This document shows positions 50,001 to 62,000 of a stretch of DNA of 64,000 nucleotides, piece by piece. The stretch is from Haliclona indistincta (lineage: Eukaryota > Porifera > Demospongiae > Haplosclerida > Chalinidae). Both the position numbers and the translations under genes were made by a program. The stretch spans positions 12,133,152-12,197,151 of the forward strand of contig OZ024784.1 of NCBI GenBank assembly GCA_964017065.1, in the 5' to 3' direction. Each line of letters starts with the position of its first letter. The stretch's first letter is position 1. Under the pieces are notes generated by a model. It did not search any database. It worked only from the letters and a program-made list of their open reading frames with translations, and was not told where the DNA came from.

Positions 50001-53000
50001 GATGAAGTGAGAGATGAACCAAGTGTTGCCATGTTGCCTCGTGAGGATGAAGCCGAAGGAGCTCAAGAGCTTTCAGAGCTGGGAACAGAAATGTCATGTT
50101 TGTTGAGACAGGGGTATTTGACTTGTATTCCAAATGAATATTAATGAGATATTTGAAAATGCAACGCTTCTTATGATTTCATTTTCTCTTGCTTGGAGAC
50201 TTAGTTGATCAAGACGTTATTGTTTGAGACTGCAAGGTTGATGCACTCTTCAATCCAATGGTGTTAATGTTCAAGCTACTTACAACACAGTAGTTGTATA
50301 AGGAAGTTCTCATGTAAACCGAAGTGCACTTGATCACTGATATTGCAATACTCAGCTGATGTGTGCGTACAAGGATTTCTAGATTTCTACAACAACTCGG
50401 ACCAGGACCATAGCTTCCACAATCGACCAAATCTGATGGTATTTTTTCTTATGCATGCACTGTACTGCGTAATGGACAATAATGGTTCTTGAGCTTTGTA
50501 ATGCAATACACCAAGGAGACTGCCCAGACTTAGGAAGTTTATGCTCCTTTGCTCTAATCATCACAAACTTAATACATGTTAACAGCAGACACAGCAAGAG
50601 AAGAAACACTCTATTTGATTTGTACGGGTATCAGCAGACAGGCTATTTCGAGTACGACCTTAGCAGCCATATAGTCATGAACTACATCAAGCAGGACATT
50701 GATAGCTAATATCCAACAGTTAGCTCAGTTATCACAGTAGGTGACATTTGTGTATTTAAGGACTATCAAGAAGCTAGCAATTAGAAACTTGGAAGAGTAT
50801 CCCAATTTTCTTAAGAAGAAAAGGCTCAGCAGTACACATCAAACGTAGTCAGTCTTGACTCCAAAAAATCTTGACAGAATTGAAGGGCTCCATTGAAAAA
50901 CGACAATTGAACGTTTTTCCCTATAAATTATTGCAAGAAAACGAGCTAGAAGTTCGGATTGTCACAGCACCACTTATATGCATAGCTTCTACATAATCTA
51001 GTCTTGACCACGTGATCATACAGTAGGCCGAGTTGTTGATTCAGCTCGAACTATTCGACAGTCGTCCCACAATCCATACAGCCTGCAGGAGCTAGTTAGT
51101 GTTCATGTTCATCACACAGTGTGATGAGAGCGTTTCGTGTGCGAGTTCTCCTCGTTCATCACATGAAAGCATCACTACTGATGCAGTAACCGCCCCCGGG
51201 GTCAGTTAATTGCATCAGTAGTGCGTCAGTTAGGACGGATATACAAATATTATGCTAGCTGAGATTGCCACCAACACTGTCATGATTAATCGCCCCGCGC
51301 TAAGGCGCTCAGTGATTATGTACCTGATTTGTAAATTCTATGGACAAATCATTTCAAATGACGCAGGAGGCTGGCTTACCACCAGCACTAATTTGTTCAC
51401 AGTGTATTGTGAGACAGCAATGAAAATACAAAGATCTTACCAAATTACAAAATGATCTAACCTTGAGTGTCATTGCATATGATACGGCATAACCTCACTT
51501 CAGCTGATAAACCAATGACAGAGCAACGTATCGACTGCTGAGAGAGATTCTAACATAGAGAAAACAAACAATCAATACAGCAGCTTATAATACAGCGGAA
51601 ATAAGACAGTACAGGATATTGAAAATGTTGTTATTCACTCATAAAAAAATATTCTACTGTACACATTGTCACATATATAGTTGTGTGTTTCCCAGCTACA
51701 CTGTAGTATGAATCAAGCTATACACATGTGAAGCAGAATGTCTCTATCAGAGGACGAGGAGTAATACATAAACGAATGTGAAATCTCGTACAAATCTGAT
51801 GCTAAAGGTATTTTAGTCATGTACTATAATTGTGATATTATTAATTTTACTGAGTAGATCAAAATTTTGTTCATCAAAATAATTTTGAAACGTGTCAATG
51901 ACTTAAGCTACAGCGAAACTCTTATAGTGCACCATGTTATCTTCTGAGTGAAACTGACCAGGTTTGCCCATGAGCCAAAGGTCAAATGGCAACAAAGGTA
52001 ACTAGTCTAGTAAGTCAACAGGGCACAACGAGAGCTTGGCGCCATAAGAAAGTAAGAGTGTGACACTTTGACCATTCTGTTCAATTCCATCTTTGCTAGA
52101 ATAATAACCAAGACATTTCTGGACAGAATATTCTGGTGACCCAAGTCCACATCTTTTCCAATTTAACACCTTTCATTGCCTGTACATGAAGTAATACTAT
52201 CTCTATTGAAAAATTTGGTACAACTTATTCAGACAATGCTGACACTTTCACTTTGTTATTTTCATTCACAAATAAACTATCATCAAGTTGATTACAGATA
52301 AGTTGTGGTAATTATAGCAAACGACAACACTTCCTTTTATAGTAACAGTTTTGAAATGTATTCGTGCATAATTTTTGAAATGGTAAAACAATGACAGGTA
52401 CGAAAAACAAAGGAAAAGCTAGAAACAAAACAAACAACATTTACTGACAGTAGGTGACAACCCCATTGTCATTACTAATGTACAGTTGACCTGTTTGGTC
52501 AGATACGATGTACCATGGATCCTTGAAACTAGAGCCATCACTATTGCCAACATGTCCCAAGAACACGCCTCTGCTACTAAACACACTCACTGTATTACTG
52601 CTGTGCTCAGTTACATAAAGAACGTCGTTACCATCCACACACACACCTAGTGGTTTAGACAACCGACCTACTTCTCCTTTATTATCGATAACAGCCAAAA
52701 TCTTGCCATCAGGAGTGAATTTTTGAACTCTGTTGTTTCCAAGATCAGCGACATAAATCACTCCAGTACAATCAATAGTTATGCCACGTGGACCATAGAA
52801 CTCACCGGGTTGAGTTCCTTTACTGCCAAAGCAATGTGAATAGCTGAGATTAGCATTTAGGACCTGGACACGATCATTGCCATACTCAGTGACAAAGACT
52901 TTCCCATCGCAATTAATAGCTACACCAACAGGGTACATAAACTGTAGTTGTTGGGATCCCTTAGTGCCCACTGTAGCTATGAAGGCCCCTTCTGGAGTCA

Positions 53001-56000
53001 ATACTTGTAGGCGATTATTGTATGTGTCAGCTACAATGATGTGGCCATCCTGGTTCACTGTTGCTCCTTCTGGATTGCTGAATTGTAATCGCTCTGAGCC
53101 TCTTTGTCCCAAGCTATTGAATGTTCTCCCATTGGTAGGGTCAACTATGGTGACACCATGTCTGCTACGCTCCACCACAATAAGGTGACCTTCTCTTGTA
53201 ACGGCTAGTCCTGCTGGATTAGACAAGCCAGTTAATATCTTTCCTGCTCTCCTGGACTTGACTTCTACATTGAGAGGTGTGTCAAGAATATTTGTTTCTC
53301 CCACATGCACATGTAGCTGGTAGAAACCAGCAGTAGGAGGAGAATAGCAGACTTCAAATTTGCCAGGAGCCACTTGATGTATGACACACTTGGTGACTAC
53401 TGTGGGATCACCTACAGAAGAGAGCTGGCAGGAAACCAATTCAGAAGAAAGAGGTGGTGCACTACTTAGTTCAAAGCTTGTTTTGTTACCAGCTGTCTCA
53501 AAATGCCCAAACCTTATCACACTACCTAGACTGTAGTATTTCTTCACAACACCCGGGCTTTTTAAAAACCCAACTTTAATCTCTTCCAGTGGTCGAAGAT
53601 TATCTTCTTTAGCTTGCAAGCAGACAGCTGTCATGCGCTCTATTATCTGTCTTTTCATCATAAGAATCTCCTGTTGGCTCCCTATCCTCAGCTCTTCCTC
53701 TGCAAACTCTTTACAGCTACTTAGCTGTACACTGAAAATGTCACCTTCCTTTTTACGAGCAGATATCTTCTCCAGGTAAGCATTTGTGATGTGGTCAAAA
53801 TCTTTCATAAGTCGTCTTTCTGATTCCTGTAGAAACTGCATCTGCTGCTGAACGATGGTACTAATTTCTCCTCTCACAGCTCCTACCTGTTCCAAGAAAT
53901 TGCTTTCCTGGATTTCCAAGGCTTGTACAGCAGTAGTAATGACAGATAGCTTCTCGTTGACTTGCTTGAGGCTATCAGTAATCTGCTGCTGGTGTCTTGG
54001 GAAGGCATCAGTGAGTGGTTCGTACTCATGATTGCGATGAGCTTTTGCAGAAGTACAAAGCTGGCAGATAGGTTTGTCACATGTGTCACAGTACACTATG
54101 AGAGGAGTGCCGTGGTTACTACAGTTTATGGTGGGCTGCTCCTTGAGAGGAACAAGCTTGGTAGCAGTGGAGACCACATCTTTCTTCCCCAGTATTTCAT
54201 GGCCAGTAAATGCAGTCCATCCATTATGCTTGTCAATACAGGTTTGGCAAATTAGAACACAGCATTGCTTGCAGTATCCAACGGCCTGTTCCTTGTGGCA
54301 GTTTTCACAGTTATTCTGCTGAAATCCAGACACTTTCTCTAGTAACTGATGGAGCTCTAAAAGGTTGTTGATAAGGAAGGCAGACTGGAATCCACTAACT
54401 CCATTGTCAGGTTTCTTTGCAGTCTGGCGGCACACAGGGCAAGTGATAATGTGTTTCCCTCCCTGAACTTGCACAGGGAAGTGGGCAAGGCAGTTGTGAC
54501 AAAAAGAATGGAGACAGGGCATTGTCCTGGGATCAGTATAATGATCCAAACAAACTGGACAGGTTAGCTGTTGCTCGAGATTCTTGAGAGCCTTGCTACT
54601 TTCTTCTGCCATTGTGCGTTATAATAACTTGTAGTGACATGCAGTCAAATATGTGTCTGTTTTATAAACTTCAGAAGCTATTATCATACTTGTTGTGACG
54701 GATTTTCTACCAAGTACACAGTGTTGGAAAGGTCTATAGAAAGCCATGGCAAAATGAAGCTGCTATTTTCTACAAAATTTAGGAATGTCCTTTGCTTGTC
54801 CACCTAATTTGCACATGTGATACAGGTAAATGAATTAGCAAATCTTTCAAGCACATCTGGTGCACTTTCACAAGGATAACATTCACCTTGACTGCCATTT
54901 CCTTATGGCATGACAGAACATAGATTAAGTACAACAGGGATATTAGCCATAAGCTAAAGACCGGGTACTACATGAGAGGGCTAGTACCCTCTAATGAACT
55001 TACATTTCTCATGTGTATGCAATAACATGTGTAGGAGTATAGAGGTTGTGCACTTTGACGCATGTAGTGCACATAGCAACCGTAATCACAACGCCATTTT
55101 AGTGTCAAACAGAATGAATTGCAGTATTATTCACAGCTTGATGGCGCTTGGTGTTCGTGATACAGTGCAAAACTAGAACTGTTAGGTGGGATTCAAGACC
55201 CTTACCTGCAGCAAGTGCAGAATAGCAACTCTCTCGTGGAATGGCAGCACTGGCCCAACATGGAGTATGGTGACATTTACCACTACCTAGTTACAACTCA
55301 CAGCACCTACACACAAGACCAGCTAAAAGCTTACAAAAGCTTAGATGCATACTGGATGCCTAAAAATTTTTGTCAATGGATGGATTACAATTATAACGGT
55401 AGCCAGTGTTCCTCGTGCTAACTCGTACTTATTACGAGCCAAAGTACGGCACTCCCAGTAGCTGTCAGCAACCCTGGGTCGGTGTGGAGAAAGACAGCAA
55501 AGTTCTGTGTGCACATAGTACCTGCAATGCAGGCCTCGGAGAAGCATGTTCTCATGTTGCTGCTCTCCTCTTCGCAGTTTACGTGAATATGCGAATGAAA
55601 AGTTCTCTATCCTGCACCTCACTACCATGCAGTTGGCTACCACCATCTTTCCAATCTGAATTGTATGCAAAGATAGCCGACATCGACTTTTCTAGGCCAA
55701 AAACAGAAAGAGACATCTTCCTGATGCAGCCAGTACCAGTACATGTAACAGTAGCACCACTACTGAAACTAGTAATCAGAATTCATTAAAAAAAACACAA
55801 AAACGCCCAATTGCAACTGAACCAACTGCAACAGAACTGGAGGATCTTTACACCAACCTATCGAAAATCAAGAACTGTAAGCCAGGTATCTTATCTGCTG
55901 TACCTAGGCATTGTGATCGCTATGTACCTCTCTGCAAGCAAGGTGTACTACCTCCTCCACTAACTGACCTCTTCGCAAAGGAAAACCTCAGTCTGTTGTA

Positions 56001-59000
56001 TCTAGACCTCTTCCAAGAATGTGAGCAATATGTCCACTTTATCACAAATTTTGAGAAGCACACTCGTGACCAGGCTCACTCCAAACTCTGATTCCAACAT
56101 TGAACAAAAACCCGGTCACATCACAACATCTCGCTTCAAAGCAACTGCATGCACTGACCCTGCTTTGCCATCACAATCCCTAGTGAAGTCAATTTGCTAT
56201 CCAGAGAATCACCACTTCAGCACCAAAGGAACACAATAGGGATGTGCACATGAGAGGACAGCATATCAAGCATACATCCATTAATGTGTCGCGCAGCATA
56301 CCAGGTTTGAACATGCACCTAGTGGCTTGATTGTTACCCCAGCTACCCATTCCTCGGGCCTTCACAAGACGGAACAGTGTCTTGTGAGTGTTGTGGTACA
56401 GGCATGTTAGAAATAAAATAATGTCTGTATTCTGGCAAAGAGAAATCCGTTTTGGAAGCTAGTTCAGAGGCTAAATTCTTTCTTGAGAAAAAGAATGATG
56501 GGATTTTTCTTAAACAAAACCACCAATACCAGGTGCAATCTCAATTCAAAATAATAACTCAGCAATGCTAACTATTGTGATTTTGTCGTATGGAGATGGA
56601 AAGAGCTATTTGTACAGAGAATCTATCAAAACAATGAATTCATGGCACCGGTGTTACAGAAAATAATCTCCTTCTATAAGCTTTGTATTTTGCCAGAATT
56701 GCTAGGAAAGTGGTATACTAAGTCACAAGTTCCATCACAACCAACATCAATTGTACCTTCGGATGTATGGTGCTATTGCAGGAAAGAACAAGAGGGTCTA
56801 GTGATTGAGTGTGAACGTAAAGAGTGTCCAATTGTTTGGTTCCATACTAACTGCCTTAAAATAGAGGAAATAGCAAAAGGAAAATGGTACTGTCCAGACT
56901 GTAGAAAGATGAAATGATCTATCCACAAGGTGTTTCAATACTACATGTAGTACATGACTTTGTAAACAATAATGCTGAACAATCAGTTGAAGTTGGTTAA
57001 GTTTAATCTAAGTTCAGCCAGCACCACCTCAAACTGCTGAAAGTTGCTTAGTGTAGAATTAGCTTGACTAGGTACACTGACACAGACAAACGTAAAAAGT
57101 ATCTTAAGAAGTTCAAAAGTAGGAATTCTGGTATAGAATATGATATTTTATCATTTCCGGAAAGACTTTGAGTCCAAGATGAAAGACAGGGCAGAGTCTA
57201 TTAAGTTACTAGCAGAGGCTAAACCCTAGACCTCAACAACTAAGAAGTATTTCAAGGTGGCCGCCCCACTGCCCCCCAAAGAGGCGGCGGCCACTTCAGC
57301 CGCGGGGGAGACAATGGACCAAGAAGGGCAAGCCCAGCAGTGTCCAGAACAAGTGACTCCCCAGAACCATTCTCCAGTAGACAGAGCTCTACCTATGTAC
57401 ATTATAAATTGACAGAGTTCATGCACTGGTTCAAAGGGGGGTAGTAGCCTTAACAAGTACTTTTCAGAAGGGGCAGCCAGTTGCGGGAAAGATAGCACTC
57501 TTCCTCGACAACTGGACAAGGGTCACACAAGACGATTGGGTACTATCCACAGTACTGGGTTACAAGCTAAAAATGCTAGACAATCCGTGCAAACAGCTCG
57601 TCCCGGGGAGACAACACACTCTTCAGAAGAGAGAAATCTTATCCACGAAGAGTTACAAAAATGCTTCTGAAAGGGGCTATCACGTGCACCGCTAGCCCTA
57701 CTCAAACCTTTTCCTAGTCCCAAAGAAGGACGGAGGGATGAGACCAGTGATAAATATGAAACGTCTCAACGAGTTCATTGTCCATCACCACTTCAAAATG
57801 GAGGGACTACACGCATTAAAAGACCTGTTGAAAAGGGACGACTTGATGACCAAAGTAGAATTGAAAGGCCTACTTTACAATCCCAGTCGACTCTCAGGAC
57901 AGACCGCTTCTCCGTTTGGGATCTCAATATCAATTCACATGCCTGCAATTCAGCCTGTCAAGCGCTCAAGACCCTAAAGCCAGTGACAACCCTGCTCAGA
58001 GAGCTAGGAGTAAGGCTAGTGATATACATAGACAACATCCTAGTGGTGGCGGAGTCGCCGGAACTTTTGAATGAACACACCGGGGGTTTGGTCTACCTTC
58101 TAGAGAACCTGGGTTTATAGTCCACCCAGAAAAAAACCAATTGACACCCACCCACTCAAGTGATAGAATTCCTGAGAATGGAGATCGATTCGCACTCCTT
58201 GGACCTAAGGGTTCCAGGGAAGAAACTGAAAAAAAAATCGGACAGGAGGCAACCAAGATAAACAATCGGGAACCTCCTCACACAGCACGAGAAATGTCAC
58301 GCCTACTCGGGAAACTACATGTAACTTCAGTATCCGAGGCTATCCCTCCGGGCCCCTGTTTTGCAGGGTGGTTCAGAGAGATCTGGCGTGTGCACTAGAG
58401 AGGAACAGTCAGTCATAGGATGGCCCCTTGTCCACTGTCGGTAGCGGCAAAAGAAGAGCTCACTTGGTGGAGCGACCAACTGACCAAGTGGAACGGGAAG
58501 AGTCTGGTTCTAAGGAACCCGGACCTGCTTCTCACGATTCTCTTTGCTGCTCTTTCATATCGCGAAAGGCTATCTTCTGCCTTTCGCTTAGCAAGATGGT
58601 CTACAAGTGAGAATAAAGATGGAATGAAATCTGGTGAGGTCTTGTAGTTGCTCTTAGTGCCAGAAATGAAATACGCACTGCATAGCCAAGAGTAGACAGT
58701 AGGTTCCCAATCCAGCTCTCTTTTCAACGCAGCAATCCACTTTCTCTCTCTATCTGTTGGAAACCGGTTGAAGCTTAGGCCACAGTTTTTAGTAAATCAG
58801 TTGCTGTAATCTGGAGAACAACATTACTTTCCCATTCCAATCTGACTACACTGATACTCAGCCGAACAATAAATTGACACTCAAAATGTCTGCTCAATGG
58901 GCACACATGATTCGTGACGTCACACGCACAACGTATGGCAGGTTCATTTGCAATTTTGCACTCAAAATGAGATTATGGACCATGAAGAATCTCTAGGACA

Positions 59001-62000
59001 GTTACAGAATTTAGTATTTAGTGAAGACTAGAGAATTTGAAGCAATGTTTAGACAAATTGCACACAAAAACGCTTAACAGTTCTGCACTTACATGTACAG
59101 GGTAATGTGTGACATCATATTACAAGAAGTACACATAGGTATGCCAGATTTGTACAAAATATAGTTATATTATTACCTGTATGGTAGTAAAGATATCCCC
59201 TGGATCACAAGAAGTCAGAGACCCATGTAGTATGAGAACCTCACGACTTGCATGACTAGGAATGTGTCTGTGAAGCAGCACAGATAAAGAGCATTGTTAT
59301 AATACTATTACATGTCAGACTACATAACTATTATTCAGACACAATTCATATATGCATAATCAGTTTAGACACAACCGATGTTTATTGTAGCCCAGGTGAC
59401 CGTGAGATCAAAGGTGCTACACAGTGGTGATATCACGTATACCAAGTATTTTCCATCATAGCAACACTGTGGCAACAAAATTAGAGCTGCAACGAGTGCT
59501 GTTTACACATAACCGAATACTCTATTCACTAAACGAGCAAGTAACCGAGTAATCAATAAAGGCACTCAATCAACATTTTGATGCTCCTTGTTCAAAAATC
59601 TACATTCAGTGACTTCACACAGCATGTGTGTGACACGTGTGGCTGGCCGTATGTAGCACTTTTTAATGCACGCATGTGAATTGGTACTCACGAGTAGGTT
59701 TCCATTAACTGATTGCATGGCACACGAGTATTCCGAGTACTCGTTGCAGCACTAAACAAAATAATGTCGTTGAAAAACCCAAGGAAGATTACATAGCCAC
59801 CATCTTTCGGCAATGTACATCCGGTGACTTCTATGAGGCTCTACTACATTGAGCACTTTATTAACTAACAGTACTTTCAAGTGTACTGGGTTACAAAAGA
59901 TTAACCCATAGTTACTTGACAGTACGCAATATACCTTTTGGTAACCATGGGTTAAGCTGTAATTATCTGTCTATTGACCTGAGCATCTTCATAGCTAGTT
60001 CCAAACCATTTTGCAACGATGACTCTCCACTGCATACAGTGAGCTTCTTGAGAGCATCTTTGTGCACACGCAAGTTGCCTAGACAGGAAAGGAAACAGAA
60101 GACACTGATCAATCATTGTGATATAAACACATGTATTTGTAGTCACTCGGTACTGAGTAACACTAGCTTTGTGTCTGTAATACATCCTTGAAGTGCAGCT
60201 GATTGTGAAGGTCTTGACGCCAAGTCAACAACTACTTATCAAGTATCAAGAAAGGTAAAGACGAGTGGTCCTTTTGATTGAAAACATGTACATTGTATCA
60301 TACTAAATGACGGGTCAAAAATATTGCGTCAAAGCAGATTTTATGCTGCTTCAACACAGCAATATTCAGATAGTTATGTAAAATACTGAGGATCTACAGA
60401 CCGCAAATAACAGAAACCTTTCCAGAAACTTCATTACTCTTACAAATGCATATTCTGGTGGACAAGGGGAATATATCAAGCGGACAAGGGGAATATCAAA
60501 TAGCAAAAGGAAGCACTGAAGATAAGAAGGTCAGACAGTCCATACTGCACATCAACTTGCAATAGATAGAATGTCACTAACCTGTTAGATCACTCAATTT
60601 CTCAGCCCTTCCATTTCTTGTGATTATCAAGCCAACCTATAAGTAACCATACCATCATAAAAGAAAAGGCAACACCAGTTCGCTCTGTTTGTTCAACAAT
60701 CTTAGTCATGGCTGATTATTTGTGAGCTGTATCATATGCACGTTGTACGCCATGTTAGCTAGGATTTCTGGACATTTGTGGATATGGTTTAAAAACAGTC
60801 TGAGCAAAAGTTTTTATACATCTAAACTAAATTTCTACAGAATGCAACATTTGTTGTTGAGACCAGTTCCATCTGATTTGGAACAAGACTTTAGTTTGCA
60901 CGAGGTCAAGCATAGCGCTTGGTAAACCCATGGAGCGAGGAAGAAATCAGTGCTTTGAGCCTTTGATTTACTAAACAGCATGACAAAAAGCAGCTCTCTT
61001 GACTAACCAGCCATAGTCAATCACTTTGCCTTAATTACGAGCTGAGACCAGGGCTGGTCACACCAAGTACTGCCTTATCACAAGACGTGTAAACACCCAA
61101 GCGTGTGCTGATCTCGTGCTCAACATGGGATAAAACGTCCGTGTAAACGTGGCTTTATTAAGACACATACTGACAGTCACCCATACACAGGGGTGGACAG
61201 GCATTAGCCTCATCCCAGGTTCTAGCTAGGCACTATTCTCGTCCCCAGGCTCTAGGCACTAGTCTCGTCTAGGCACTAGTCTCGTCCCCAGGCTCTAGGC
61301 ACTAGTCTCGTCCCCAGGCTCTAGGCACTAGTCTCGTCCCCAGGCTCTAGGGACTAGTCTCGTCCCCAGGCTCTAGGCACTAGTCTCGTCCCCAGGCTCT
61401 AGGCACTAGTCTCGTCCCCAGGCTCTAGGCACTAGTCTCGTCCCCAGGCTCTAGGCACTAGTCTCGTCCCCAAGCTCTAGGCACTAGTCTCGTCTCCAGG
61501 CTCTAGGCACTAGTCTCGTCCCCAGGCTCTAGGCACTAGTCTCGTCTCCAGGCTCTAGGCACTAGTCTCGTCCCCAGGCTCTAGGCACTAGTCTCGTCCC
61601 CAGGCTCTAGGCACTAGTCTCGTCCCCAAGCTCTAGGCACTAGTCTCGTCCCCAGGCTCTAGGCACTAGTCTCGTCCCCAGGCTCTAGGCACTAGTCTCG
61701 TCCCCAGGCTCTAGGCACTAGTCTCGTCCCCAGGCTCTCGGCACTAGTCTCGTCCCCAGGCTCTAGGCACTAGTCTCGTCCCCAGGCTCTAGGCACTAGT
61801 CTCGTCCCCAAGCTCTAGGCACTAGTCTCGTCCCCAGGCTCTAGGCACTAGTCTCGTCCCCAGGCTCTAGGCACTAGTCTCGTCCCCAGGCTCTAGGCAC
61901 TAGTCTCGTCCCCAGGCTCTAGGCACTAGTCTCGTCCCCAGGCTCTAGGCACTAGTCTCGTCCTCAGGCTCTAGGCACTAGTCTCGTCCCCAGGCTCTAG

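Larger units (their letters stand above)
55045..58932. mobile_element. Composite TIR-bounded element: SWIM-YqaJ-PHD gene (+) and THAP gene (-)
   Basis: Left end: GTTGTGCACTTTGACGC (55045) then CCATTTTAGTGTCAAA (55092). Right end, read inward on the minus strand: GTTGTGCGTGTGACGTCA (58932) then ACATTTTGAGTGTCAAT (58895). The two ends are therefore inverted, about 60 bp each and imperfect. Inside, in order, are a SWIM-YqaJ-PHD coding region (+), a DIRS-like insertion (+) and a THAP gene start (-). The same right end with the same SWIM region is found at 22934-24720, and a THAP gene with the CATTTTGAGTGTCAAA motif upstream is at 49480. A clean target duplication was not found (GTAT-type similarity only). 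Confidence 0.6.

Noticed and set aside
50209..50430. 73-codon minus ORF considered as the missing GTF2H2 exon
   Set aside because: Only a vague AISVIKC similarity; frame length, phase and flanking splice sites do not fit.
52877..54322. Plus-strand ORFs over the TRIM-NHL gene
   Set aside because: Antisense shadows of a long coding exon.
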